Made by a program: the position numbers and the translations under genes | In this document: positions 26,559 to 34,469 of the stretch, one piece after another | Layout: the number at the start of each line of letters is the position of its first letter | Numbering within the stretch: the stretch's first letter is position 1 | Source: HXMU1420-13 sp965229525 | GTDB lineage: Bacteria; Bacteroidota; Rhodothermia; Balneolales; Balneolaceae | NCBI GenBank assembly: GCA_965229525.1 | Contig: OZ245886.1 | Location: 2,170,001-2,234,000, forward strand | Length of the DNA: 64,000 bases | Reading direction: 5' to 3' | Notes under the pieces: generated by a model | The model's database searches: none | What the model was told of the DNA's origin: nothing | The model's input: only the letters and a program-made list of their open reading frames with translations

Positions 26559-27113
26559 TTATTCTACCTCTGTTTGAAAATTTTTATTGGCTAAGAATTT
26601 CGGGTTTCTAAATAGTGCTGCGCTAATCAAAGATATAAGTAAACCAACAGGAAATATTTCGGTGAATGTCATCGGGATTCTAAAAAGCGCCTTTCCATAT
26701 CGTTCAATCATTACTTCCATTTCGGCGATAGTTGATTGAATTTCATCTTCACTTGCCCCTGAATCTCTGGCCTGCTGAATTATTGAGTCTGTCCAATCAT
26801 AAATAAAGGCATAGTCTGTTAAATACAGATTAATCTCCCACACAACTACATAAACAACTCCGGCGATGAGTGAGATTCCGATACCGACTTTAAATGCAGA
26901 TCCGAATTTAATTACCCCGCCCAATTCCTCGTCTCGATATTTTTTGGTGGCAATGAAAATGGTTGTGAAGCCAATTATCATGATAGAATACCCAAGTCCC
27001 TCAGATGCGAAGAAAGAATCTGAACCAGACTGAGCTGCGTAGATCCCAAGAGTCATGCTTAAAATAATCACAAGCCCTGTGATCGCACCGTACGTAAGAA
27101 TTAATTTTTGCAT
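26559..27113 (-). CDS. DUF4199 family membrane protein
   Basis: 184 residues with four hydrophobic helices (about 5-25, 40-56, 73-95 and 150-167) and an amphipathic acidic segment (about 105-140) before the last helix. The helix order, the YRDEELGGVIKFGSAFKVG loop and size fit DUF4199, a Bacteroidota inner-membrane family of unknown role. It is transcribed 102 bases after the LuxR-type regulator and immediately before a DUF1801 gene. It may be controlled with them. Confidence 0.85.
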   Translation of the reverse strand: MQKLILTYGAITGLVIILSMTLGIYAAQSGSDSFFASEGLGYSIMIIGFTTIFIATKKYRDEELGGVIKFGSAFKVGIGISLIAGVVYVVVWEINLYLTDYAFIYDWTDSIIQQARDSGASEDEIQSTIAEMEVMIERYGKALFRIPMTFTEIFPVGLLISLISAALFRNPKFLANKNFQTEVE

Positions 27114-27214
27114 GGCAACTTTATGTTAATTGTTGGATGCAAAAGTGGCGAATCTGTTGATGATAACAATCACCCGAAAGTATGATTTTGGCTAAATCAT
27201 ACCAAAGAATGAAG

Positions 27215-27631
27215 TTATTTAATCAATTTTAGGGACTTTGCCTTTTCAACAGCTTGTGTACGTCGGTTCACTTCTAATTTTTCATAGACTTTTTGAAGGT
27301 GCGTTTTCACTGTATTGATGGAAACGAATAATTTACCTGCAATTTCTTTGTTGGATAAACCTTCCGATACTAATTCAAGAACCTCAAGTTCCCTTTCGCT
27401 TAGATGCAAATAGGCAATCGCTTTTTCATTTTTCTGGAATCGATCCAATGTGAGTTTCGGGCTAGTTAATTTTTTACCCGCCCACAAACCGATTCCGGTA
27501 AAAAACACTGCAAATATCAAGAGAAGTACTTCTACCGATAATTCACGAACTAAATAGCGATACTCGAAATACTCCAAAAGAAATACAAGTAGTGCTAATA
27601 CTAGTCCATAAAAGATGATGGTCTTTTTCAA
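27215..27631 (-). CDS. Membrane-anchored LuxR-type transcriptional regulator
   Basis: 138 residues. Two N-terminal membrane helices (about 5-21 and 33-52) precede a LuxR/GerE helix-turn-helix (about 75-135) with LSERELEVLELVSEGLSNKEIA and SINTVKTHLQKVYEKL. There is no receiver domain, so it is not a classical response regulator. The DNA-binding domain would be held at the membrane. The downstream DUF4199-DUF1801-VOC genes are its likely targets. The gap to the upstream aminopeptidase gene is only 2 bases, so it may be read from that promoter as well. Confidence 0.88.
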   Translation of the reverse strand: MKKTIIFYGLVLALLVFLLEYFEYRYLVRELSVEVLLLIFAVFFTGIGLWAGKKLTSPKLTLDRFQKNEKAIAYLHLSERELEVLELVSEGLSNKEIAGKLFVSINTVKTHLQKVYEKLEVNRRTQAVEKAKSLKLIK

Positions 27632-27633
27632 TT

Positions 27634-28737
27634 CTACTTAAGCAAATTCTCTGGATTCAATCCTTTCAAATCTTCAACAATATACTCGCGGCCTTTTCGA
27701 ATAAGCTCGCCATCGAGGTAGACATCGGCGCCAATACACACTAAGTCCCAATGAATGTTGGATGAGTTTCCATTTGGTGCGATTTCATAGTCTTTACCTA
27801 ACGTAAGGTGATTTGAACCATAAATTTTTTCATCAAAAAGGATGTCATACATCGGGCTTTCAATCACAGGATTCGTTCCAAAACTGAATTCACCAAATCG
27901 TCGGGCACCTTCATCGGTATCCAAAATATCTTTTAATGCGTCGTTGTTGGAAGAATCGAAGTCGACAACAACTCCATGTTCAACCACCAGTTTTACAAAC
28001 TCAAATGGTTTCCCCTGATATACAGATGGGGCATAAGTGATGTAACCATTTACAGAATCAAGAATTGGAGAAGTGAAAATTTCACCGTCTGGAATATTAT
28101 GTGAACCGTAACAAGGAACCCAGTTTTGTCCCTTCACCGAAAACTTGATATCTGTTCCTTCCCCTTTTAAATGAACGATATCTGCAGCGCGTAATCTTTT
28201 TTCGAGTGGTTCCATAGCTGACTTCAACTGAGCATAATCAACCAGGCAGGCATCGTAATAAAACTTGGTAAACTCACGGGTTGGCATTTTCGCATTCATC
28301 GCAAATGCAGGGGATGGGTAGCGCATGATGCACCACTTGGTGTTATTTACGCGCTCTTCAAAATGCACTGGGTGCAAGAAATGCTTTGAATAAGCTTCAT
28401 TCGCTTCTTTGCTGGCTAGTGAATTCTCATAAATATTTTCAGAAGCTCGAATTCCGATAAAAACATCCATTTGTTCCATTTTTGGTAGCTGGTCAACTTT
28501 CGCCTGATTTTTCCAAAAATCCACATCCCCTTTTTGAACTAATAACTTTTGAGTTTCAGTATCCTCAATCTGAACGAAAGGATGCGCTCCCTTTTCTCGG
28601 ATTTGTTCAACCAATGCACGAAGTAAATTAATGCCATTAAGCCCAATCAATTGAACCATTACATTTTCGTTCTCTTGAACCTGGGTACTATGCTCGAGAA
28701 TAAGCGTAGCCATGTTATAATCGTTTTCTGAAATCAC
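27634..28737 (-). CDS. M29 family metallo-aminopeptidase
   Basis: 367 residues, the normal size for the thermophilic (M29) aminopeptidase family (AmpT/AmpS), which removes N-terminal residues from peptides in the cytoplasm. The dinuclear metal ligands all appear in the expected order: E219 (DGEIF), E283 (GEFSFGTNP), H310 (NHLTLG), Y317, H329 and D331 (NIHWD). No signal peptide is present. It is the first gene of a leftward group with the membrane-bound LuxR regulator 2 bases further on. Confidence 0.93.
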   Translation of the reverse strand: MISENDYNMATLILEHSTQVQENENVMVQLIGLNGINLLRALVEQIREKGAHPFVQIEDTETQKLLVQKGDVDFWKNQAKVDQLPKMEQMDVFIGIRASENIYENSLASKEANEAYSKHFLHPVHFEERVNNTKWCIMRYPSPAFAMNAKMPTREFTKFYYDACLVDYAQLKSAMEPLEKRLRAADIVHLKGEGTDIKFSVKGQNWVPCYGSHNIPDGEIFTSPILDSVNGYITYAPSVYQGKPFEFVKLVVEHGVVVDFDSSNNDALKDILDTDEGARRFGEFSFGTNPVIESPMYDILFDEKIYGSNHLTLGKDYEIAPNGNSSNIHWDLVCIGADVYLDGELIRKGREYIVEDLKGLNPENLLK

Positions 28738-28853
28738 TTTTTTTAAGCTTAGAGTTATGAGATTTGAGCTGTGAGGGAAAGTACACCTTTATTGATATAA
28801 GGTGAAACCAGGGAGATGCTTTTTAAAATGAATGCCCCATCTTGAGAAGCTTG

Positions 28854-28872
28854 TCCCGCATTCGATGCGGGA
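28854..28872. repeat. Perfect 8-bp hairpin in a REP-like intergenic stretch
   Basis: TCCCGCAT (28854-28861), TCG loop, ATGCGGGA (28865-28872). The hairpin is nested in CTTGTC (28850-28855) and GACAAG (near 28890-28895), which are also inverted. The 28738-28921 gap otherwise shows no gene. Similar hairpins followed by GGGATTTAGGGG are common in intergenic DNA of related bacteria (from memory); only one copy is in this window. Confidence 0.55.
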
Positions 28873-28921
28873 GGGATTTAGGGGTACGACAAGGATAGCT
28901 ATCAGCTGATTGCTGAGAGAA

Positions 28922-29533
28922 TTAAAGTTTTATCACCTGATCGCAGAGTTTTATTTCTTTAGGATCGTTCGATGCGATGATCACTAGTTTATTCTTCGCT
29001 TTCTGCATATTTACGATTTTCTTAATTAATTCGTGACCTGATTTATCCAAATTTGAACCTGGTTCATCGAGGAAAATGATGTCAGGTTTTCGGATTAAAG
29101 CAGCTGCAATTTTAACTCTTTGTCGCTGACCGGTAGAAAGTGATTTGAATAACTTTTGTCGATGATCTTTCATTTGAACCTGATCAATCTGACTATTGAT
29201 GTGAGTCAACTGAATCGGCATTCCTGCAACCTGAAGTAGAAACTCGAGATTTTCGTAAGAGGTTAGCTCGTCATACAAATTGATGTATGGAGCCGCATAC
29301 CCAATGTTACTTTTTACTTCGTCTTTAGACAGTTCAAGTTCCTGGCGCACCCATTGGATACTACCCTTTTGAGCTCTGGTAAGATAGGCAAGACATTTCA
29401 ACAAGGTTGATTTACCACTCCCATTTGCACCGGCAATACCGAGTACACCATCAGTATGCTCGAATGAAATATCAGAAAAAACAGGCTTACGATTATACGT
29501 TTTAGTTAGCCCTTTCACACTCAATGAAATCAT
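28922..29533 (-). CDS. ABC transporter ATP-binding protein, CcmA-like
   Basis: ABC ATPase with Walker A GANGSGKST, Q-loop region, signature LSTGQRQRVKIAAAL and Walker B DIIFLDEPGSNLD. The size (203 residues from 29533) and LSTGQRQR are like CcmA, the heme-exporter ATPase, or related simple ATPases. No CcmB, CcmC or permease gene is adjacent, so the partner is unknown. I prefer the start at MISLSVKGLTK (29533), since the 20 residues before it (from 29593) are not family-like. No clear ribosome site favours either. It is divergent from the unknown 573-residue protein gene. Confidence 0.88.
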   Translation of the reverse strand: MISLSVKGLTKTYNRKPVFSDISFEHTDGVLGIAGANGSGKSTLLKCLAYLTRAQKGSIQWVRQELELSKDEVKSNIGYAAPYINLYDELTSYENLEFLLQVAGMPIQLTHINSQIDQVQMKDHRQKLFKSLSTGQRQRVKIAAALIRKPDIIFLDEPGSNLDKSGHELIKKIVNMQKAKNKLVIIASNDPKEIKLCDQVIKL

Positions 29534-29663
29534 GACCAAAGGTAGTGATGAGAAAGAACATAAGGAATGGCAAAATTCTTCATCATTTCTCAATAATTAT
29601 TAACGTAATTAAGTTGGATTGGCAGCCAAGTCGCATTAAATTGGCTTCAATTTCTGGGCTCCC

Positions 29664-31385
29664 ATGCAAAAGATAATAGATCAAATAACAGACAATTTAG
29701 CTGGACTTGTTACCTCAGATAAGCCGTTCTATTCGCCAAAAGAGTTGCTTAAAGCTAAGATTCCATCTTTTGTTGTAGAACGAATCAGAATGTCTTTAGA
29801 AGACAAAGTTCGCGAAGAACTGGGTAAGTTGTCATCCGAATGGTTCGATTATTCAGCTCGACTGGTCACAGATGCATGGGTAGACTTTGAACAGGCGGCT
29901 CTAGGATCATCTCATATCCCAAGAGAACAACTTTATGTGATATTAAGCAACGTTGTATCAGACATCGTGCACGTATTCATTGAGCCACGTAAAAATATGG
30001 CGAACTATATTTTTCGGGATGATGAGGAACTTAGTATTCAAGAAATAGAGCATCGATGCGGCAGACTAACCGTTTATAAACACTTTGGAACAGCGATCCC
30101 TTTGTATATGAAAAAGAGGGAATTAGTAAGCCTGGAAAAGGAGCGTTGTAAATTGTTGATTCAAAAGATTGATGCAAAACTTGTAGCCGCATACAAACCA
30201 GAAGATTGGGCCCAGAAACTGGAGCAATTATTTGTGCTTTTTGGAGGGGAAGTGGACCCAAAATTACTAGCTATCTTTTTCGAAGACAAAGGCCTACCTG
30301 TGATGGCAAAGAAATTCTCTTCTAAAAGAAAGCTAATTACGAAGTCCGACTTCATTTATATCATCTCTTCTAAAGAAATAGACACAAAGAAAAAAGATGA
30401 TAAAAGCAAAGAAGAACAGTCTTTAGTAGAATCATTTTTCGGTGAATATGCAGATGACCCGGGTAATTCAGCACTCTTTGATGATTCCCTAGCCGAGCAA
30501 TTTTTAGAAGGCGGGCTTAGTGACGAAGAAATGACCGATCTACTTCATGATATTGCCAACGATGGAGTAGTAGAAGTAGATCATGAACATGTAGCTTCCC
30601 TGAACGAACTTTTTCAGGGTGATGCCGAACATATTGATGAGTCAATTTCGGAAACATCAGAAGAGATTGCCGCGAAAATTATGGATCAGAGCGAAAACGA
30701 TCCCGAAGAAATCAAAGAATTCAGAGAAAATTTAATTTCGATTCTTGACCAGGCGAAGCACTCTTTTGAAGATGTAGCCGGAGAAGAAGAACAAACATCC
30801 GAAAAGGAAATGCAACCTGCTTTGAGCATCCAGCTAGACGAGGATGAACTCATAGATGAAGTTGAGCTCATCGATTCTGATAAGTTAGAAGCCGATGCAA
30901 ATCAGGAATTCGAAGAAGAAACAGATTCTCATGATGTTAAAGAACAGCCTATGTGGGCTCAATTTCTGAGTTCTGATCAGATGGATGTTGTTATGGGAGG
31001 AAAGCGGTCGGAAGAGCGAATGGCAAATAACGAATCGTCTGCTGAAAATGATACCGAAATTGAAGTAAGTGATGACTATGAAGATGAAATATTCGAAGAA
31101 CAAGAATCGGTGTCGATTTCAACTGAAACAACAAATAAAATTGCGGAACTGAAAGATCTATTAGATGATCGCAAACTCGAGTTTCTCGAAGTAATATTTA
31201 ATTCAACAGAGACTGAGCTTGAAAACGCATTAATGAAACTGAGTGAATTCAAAAGCTGGCAAGAGGCTTCAAATTTTATTAAGAACGAAATTTTTACAAA
31301 AAACGATGTAGATCTGTTTTCGGGGGCAACAGTCGATTTTACAGATCGAATGCATCGATATTTCAATGAGCAAACACATTCATAA
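29664..31385 (+). CDS. Unknown acidic protein encoded with acyl-CoA carboxylase
   Basis: 573 residues, function unknown to me. The N-terminal ~240 residues look globular and helical, with no signal peptide or membrane segment; a basic stretch (about 225-245) ends the block. Residues ~245-480 are strongly acidic and low in complexity, with many Glu/Asp and a few hydrophobic clusters. They are probably disordered. The last ~90 residues form a helical C-terminal domain (KIAELKDLLDDRKLEFLEVIF). The gene ends 9 bases before the carboxylase ATG, so the two are almost certainly cotranscribed. This resembles a two-domain scaffold or adaptor, but that is inference from composition only. Confidence 0.8.
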   Translation: MQKIIDQITDNLAGLVTSDKPFYSPKELLKAKIPSFVVERIRMSLEDKVREELGKLSSEWFDYSARLVTDAWVDFEQAALGSSHIPREQLYVILSNVVSDIVHVFIEPRKNMANYIFRDDEELSIQEIEHRCGRLTVYKHFGTAIPLYMKKRELVSLEKERCKLLIQKIDAKLVAAYKPEDWAQKLEQLFVLFGGEVDPKLLAIFFEDKGLPVMAKKFSSKRKLITKSDFIYIISSKEIDTKKKDDKSKEEQSLVESFFGEYADDPGNSALFDDSLAEQFLEGGLSDEEMTDLLHDIANDGVVEVDHEHVASLNELFQGDAEHIDESISETSEEIAAKIMDQSENDPEEIKEFRENLISILDQAKHSFEDVAGEEEQTSEKEMQPALSIQLDEDELIDEVELIDSDKLEADANQEFEEETDSHDVKEQPMWAQFLSSDQMDVVMGGKRSEERMANNESSAENDTEIEVSDDYEDEIFEEQESVSISTETTNKIAELKDLLDDRKLEFLEVIFNSTETELENALMKLSEFKSWQEASNFIKNEIFTKNDVDLFSGATVDFTDRMHRYFNEQTHS

Positions 31386-31394
31386 GGAGAACAA

Positions 31395-32945
31395 ATGGAA
31401 TCGAATGAGAAAGTAGAACGGCTGATGAACATGCGTGCCGAAGCTTTAAAAGGTGGGGGCGAAGCTAGAATTGAAAAACAACATGCAAAAGGGAAACTAA
31501 CCGCAAGAGAACGCATCGATTTACTTTTAGATAAAGGTACGTTCGAAGAAATTGATGCTTTCGTAGTGCATCGAAGCTCGAATTTTGGCTTGGATAAGCA
31601 GAAAATATTAGGGGATGGAATTATCACCGGATATGGCAAAATAAATGGCCGCCCCGTGTACGTATTTAGTCAGGATTTTACTGTTTTTGGTGGTTCACTC
31701 TCAGAAACTTTCGCCGAAAAGATGTGCAAGATCATGGATTTGGCCATGAAAAATGGAATTCCGGTTATCGGATTAAATGACTCAGGCGGAGCTCGGATTC
31801 AGGAAGGGGTTTCTTCATTAGGTGGATATGCTGAAGTATTCTGGAGAAATAGTATGGCATCCGGAGTGGTTCCTCAGATTTCCGCAATAATGGGGCCATG
31901 TGCAGGGGGAGCTGTGTATAGTCCGGCACTAACAGATTTTATTTACATGGTTGAAAATACCAGCTACATGTTTGTTACCGGACCAAACGTTGTGAAGACC
32001 GTAACTCATGAAGAAGTTACCTCAGAAGAATTGGGCGGGGCATCAACTCATAATTCTAAATCAGGTGTTGCGCATTTTTCATCAGCTAATGATGCCGTTT
32101 GTTTACAAGAGATTCGAACTTTAATGAGCTACATACCTCAGAATTGTGAAGAGAAAGTACCAATGATTGCTTCTAAGGATCCGGATTCTGCAAAAGCAAA
32201 AGCATTGGATGAAATTGTTCCTTTGAATCCTAATAAACCCTATGACATGCACGAAGTAATTCAGGGGATCGTGGATGCAGATTCTTTCTATGAAGTTCAG
32301 AAAGATTATGCAGAGAATATTATCATTGGCTTTGCTCGATTAGGTGGCCGATCTGTTGGTATTGTTGCCAATCAGCCACTTTCGTTAGCTGGTGTTTTAG
32401 GTGTGAAATCGTCGTTGAAAGGAGCTCGATTCGTACGTTTCTGCGATGCATTCAATATTCCTTTAGTTGTTTTCGAAGATGTACCTGGATTTTTACCGGG
32501 AACGGATCAGGAGTGGGGAGGAATCATTAAGCATGGTGCGAAATTGCTTTATGCATTTTGTGAAGCAACAGTTCCAAAAATGACTGTAATCACAAGAAAA
32601 GCATATGGTGGCGCCTATGACGTTATGAACTCAAAACATATTCGAGCTGACTACAACGTTGCCTGGCCAACGGCTGAAATCGCGGTTATGGGAACCAAAG
32701 GTGCGGTAGAGATCATTTTTAGAAGAGAAATTATGGCAGCGGATGATCCTGCAGCAAAGCAAGCAGAATTAGAGGCTAAGTATGCGGAAGAATTTGCACA
32801 CCCATATCGTGCTGCTGCTCGCGGTTATATCGATGATGTGATTTTGCCCTCAGAAACTCGTGCAAAACTGATAAAAGCATTTGAATTCTGCCAGAATAAG
32901 GCGGATACGGTGCCAAAGAAAAAGCACGACAACTTACCTTTATAG
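31395..32945 (+). CDS. Acyl-CoA (propionyl-CoA) carboxylase beta subunit
   Basis: 516 residues, full length for the carboxyltransferase subunit of biotin-dependent acyl-CoA carboxylases (PccB/AccD5-like). Diagnostic blocks are GKLTARERIDLLLD, DFTVFGGSLSE, INDSGGARIQEG-type (here LNDSGGARIQEG), MGPCAGGAVYSPAL with an oxyanion hole, and C-terminal YGGAYDVMNSKH and WPTAEIAVMG. It transfers carboxyl from biotin to acyl-CoA. The biotin carboxylase/carrier subunit is not in the window, so the partner must be elsewhere. The fatty-acid degradation operon a few kb away supports a propionyl-CoA or related role, but substrate choice is not certain. AAGGAG lies before the start. Confidence 0.95.
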   Translation: MESNEKVERLMNMRAEALKGGGEARIEKQHAKGKLTARERIDLLLDKGTFEEIDAFVVHRSSNFGLDKQKILGDGIITGYGKINGRPVYVFSQDFTVFGGSLSETFAEKMCKIMDLAMKNGIPVIGLNDSGGARIQEGVSSLGGYAEVFWRNSMASGVVPQISAIMGPCAGGAVYSPALTDFIYMVENTSYMFVTGPNVVKTVTHEEVTSEELGGASTHNSKSGVAHFSSANDAVCLQEIRTLMSYIPQNCEEKVPMIASKDPDSAKAKALDEIVPLNPNKPYDMHEVIQGIVDADSFYEVQKDYAENIIIGFARLGGRSVGIVANQPLSLAGVLGVKSSLKGARFVRFCDAFNIPLVVFEDVPGFLPGTDQEWGGIIKHGAKLLYAFCEATVPKMTVITRKAYGGAYDVMNSKHIRADYNVAWPTAEIAVMGTKGAVEIIFRREIMAADDPAAKQAELEAKYAEEFAHPYRAAARGYIDDVILPSETRAKLIKAFEFCQNKADTVPKKKHDNLPL

Positions 32946-33308
32946 AGGTTTAGTAGTTATTAGTTGTAACCTGTATTCGATCATTTCCTGAATGAGCCCT
33001 TTCGGTAAGGGCTTATTCAACGGAAATTGTACCGAACCTTTGGCCTTTTTATATCCCTCAAGCTTATCCCAAAACTTTTCCATAGTGGAGGGATGTGGAT
33101 AAAGTCCCACATGTTTTTTGTAGCCTGCAATCATAATTTGTTGTTCCCGTTTTCCTCCTTTTACTAACGCAAATGCAGGAATAGAATAATTCATCAATTC
33201 CTCACAATCAGGGACTGTTTCATTAATTAAAGCTCGAAGTTCATTTAAATAATGGTTTGCTATACCATCAAAACCCCCGATGTATTCATCAATTTCAGAA
33301 TTCTTCAT
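32940..33308 (-). CDS. DUF1801 domain protein (short)
   Basis: 122 residues in the DUF1801 pattern: IDEYIGGFDGIANHYLNELRALI, EELMNYSIPAF, KKHVGLYPH and a C-terminal basic KPLPKGLI. Its last 6 bases overlap the end of the carboxylase gene on the other strand. It lies downstream of the ArsR/AHSA1 pair on the same strand and may be cotranscribed with it, although 80 bases separate them. It is a divergent relative of the DUF1801 gene at 26102-26557. Role unknown. Confidence 0.85.
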   Translation of the reverse strand: MKNSEIDEYIGGFDGIANHYLNELRALINETVPDCEELMNYSIPAFALVKGGKREQQIMIAGYKKHVGLYPHPSTMEKFWDKLEGYKKAKGSVQFPLNKPLPKGLIQEMIEYRLQLITTKPL

Positions 33309-33390
33309 ATTGCATAGTTACTTAGTATGTAATTAGGTATCAAAGTGAGAACCTTCTAAATAATTTAGTTTAATCAAGTCTGGTTGTTTT

Positions 33391-33876
33391 CTACTTTAAT
33401 TTCTTGAGAACACTATCAAGGTTATCAAATGCAGCACTAAGACCTTCTTGCATTCCCATTTCAATAACTTGTTTTAAGTGTTCTTCGGAGGAATATTCAG
33501 TCTCAATGGTTACTAAGGTAGAATTTGAGCTAGATTCAAATTGATTTTTAAAGGTAGCAATGGGGAAGTCTGGATTAATGTTTCCTTCATCATCACAAAA
33601 TGCATCTTCCCCAGCAAAGTCTTTCTTCTCATTAATCGACAGATAGTCGGTTCTTCCAACATGCTTTTCACCCTCGGGGCCAACCATTGCATAAATTCTG
33701 TGACCACCAACCTTAAATTCCATATACGAGGTAACCGATTTCCATGGTTTAGGAGCCCACCATTGATCAAGTAAATCTGCTTCTGTCCAAACCCTCCAAA
33801 CCAAATCAAGTTCGGCATCAAAGGCTCGGGTAACAGTTAGTACATTCTTTTTTACGTTAAATTCTGTCTTATTCAT
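33391..33876 (-). CDS. SRPBCC/AHSA1 domain protein
   Basis: 161 residues with the activator-of-Hsp90-homology-1 (AHSA1) START-like fold: LTVTRAFDAELDLVWRVWTEADLLDQWWAPKPW at the N-terminus and a long C-terminal helix (EMGMQEGLSAAFDNLD). This fold has a hydrophobic cavity. It lies 22 bases after an ArsR-type regulator, a pairing that recurs across bacteria, where the AHSA1 protein is a target of its neighbour. The ligand is unknown. Confidence 0.9.
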   Translation of the reverse strand: MNKTEFNVKKNVLTVTRAFDAELDLVWRVWTEADLLDQWWAPKPWKSVTSYMEFKVGGHRIYAMVGPEGEKHVGRTDYLSINEKKDFAGEDAFCDDEGNINPDFPIATFKNQFESSSNSTLVTIETEYSSEEHLKQVIEMGMQEGLSAAFDNLDSVLKKLK

Positions 33877-33898
33877 GATTTTTATGTTATATGATTTT

Positions 33899-34216
33899 TT
33901 ATTGTTTACTCCTTAAATCATCAAGCAAAAAATCCAGCTGATTAAAGCGATCTTCCCATAGTTTTTGGAAAGGTTTTAGCCAGTCGCCAACTTCTGCTAT
34001 TTTATTTACTTCCAGAGCACAAATTCTCTCCCTTCCTTCTTTGTGAATAGATATTACACCACATTCATGCAAATATTTTACATGCAACGAAACTGCTTGT
34101 CTGCTGATATCAAATTTTTCGGCAAGTGAATTCACATTTTGTTTGTCTTCCGTCAAAGACATCAAAATACTTCTTCGTGTTGGGTCTGCAATGGCATTGA
34201 ATACGTCTCTTTTCAT
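33899..34216 (-). CDS. ArsR/SmtB-family transcriptional regulator
   Basis: 105 residues with a winged helix: DVFNAIADPTRRSILM (family N-terminal signature), NSLAEKFDISRQAVSLHVKYLHECGVI and KEGRERICAL. No Cys-rich metal site is visible in the sensing helix (only isolated Cys), so it is probably a non-metal member of the family that partners AHSA1 proteins. The start at 34216 follows a region with two repeats of TGCAAG-7-TTGCGCAA, likely its own operator. It probably represses itself and the AHSA1 gene. Confidence 0.92.
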   Translation of the reverse strand: MKRDVFNAIADPTRRSILMSLTEDKQNVNSLAEKFDISRQAVSLHVKYLHECGVISIHKEGRERICALEVNKIAEVGDWLKPFQKLWEDRFNQLDFLLDDLRSKQ

Positions 34217-34230
34217 ACTTGAATTTATTA

Positions 34231-34280
34231 TGCAAGTGAATTATTGCGCAATATAAATGCAAGAATATGCTTGCGCAAAT
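34231..34280 (-). promoter_or_regulatory. Double operator-like repeat upstream of the ArsR gene
   Basis: Two units of TGCAAG-(7 bases)-TTGCGCAA occur at 34231-34251 and 34258-34278, 27 bases apart. TTGCGCAA is itself a palindrome, and TGCAAG is a partial match to its reverse. The first unit lies 14 bases before the ArsR ATG. The arrangement fits repeated ArsR-dimer binding over the promoter. Direct evidence is the sequence; the regulator is inferred from position. Confidence 0.7.
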
Positions 34281-34469
34281 ATTTTTTATATAAGCTCTAT
34301 TTTACCCCTCTTCAGAATACCACGATTAATAAATGTGATATGAAGTATTCCATAATTATGTGGGGACAATGCCAATGAAAAACTCTATAATTTGCCGTTT
34401 TAGAACCGTTGAATATTAAACTTCCAATGTGAAAATCGAAGATCTATCTTCTTCTTTAATGTTGGATGT

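Noticed and set aside
31076..31639. A 187-codon antisense frame across the end of the acidic protein gene and the start of the carboxylase gene.
   Set aside because: The Ser/Phe/Ile-rich composition is the reverse complement of acidic and Glu-rich codons; both sense genes are well supported.
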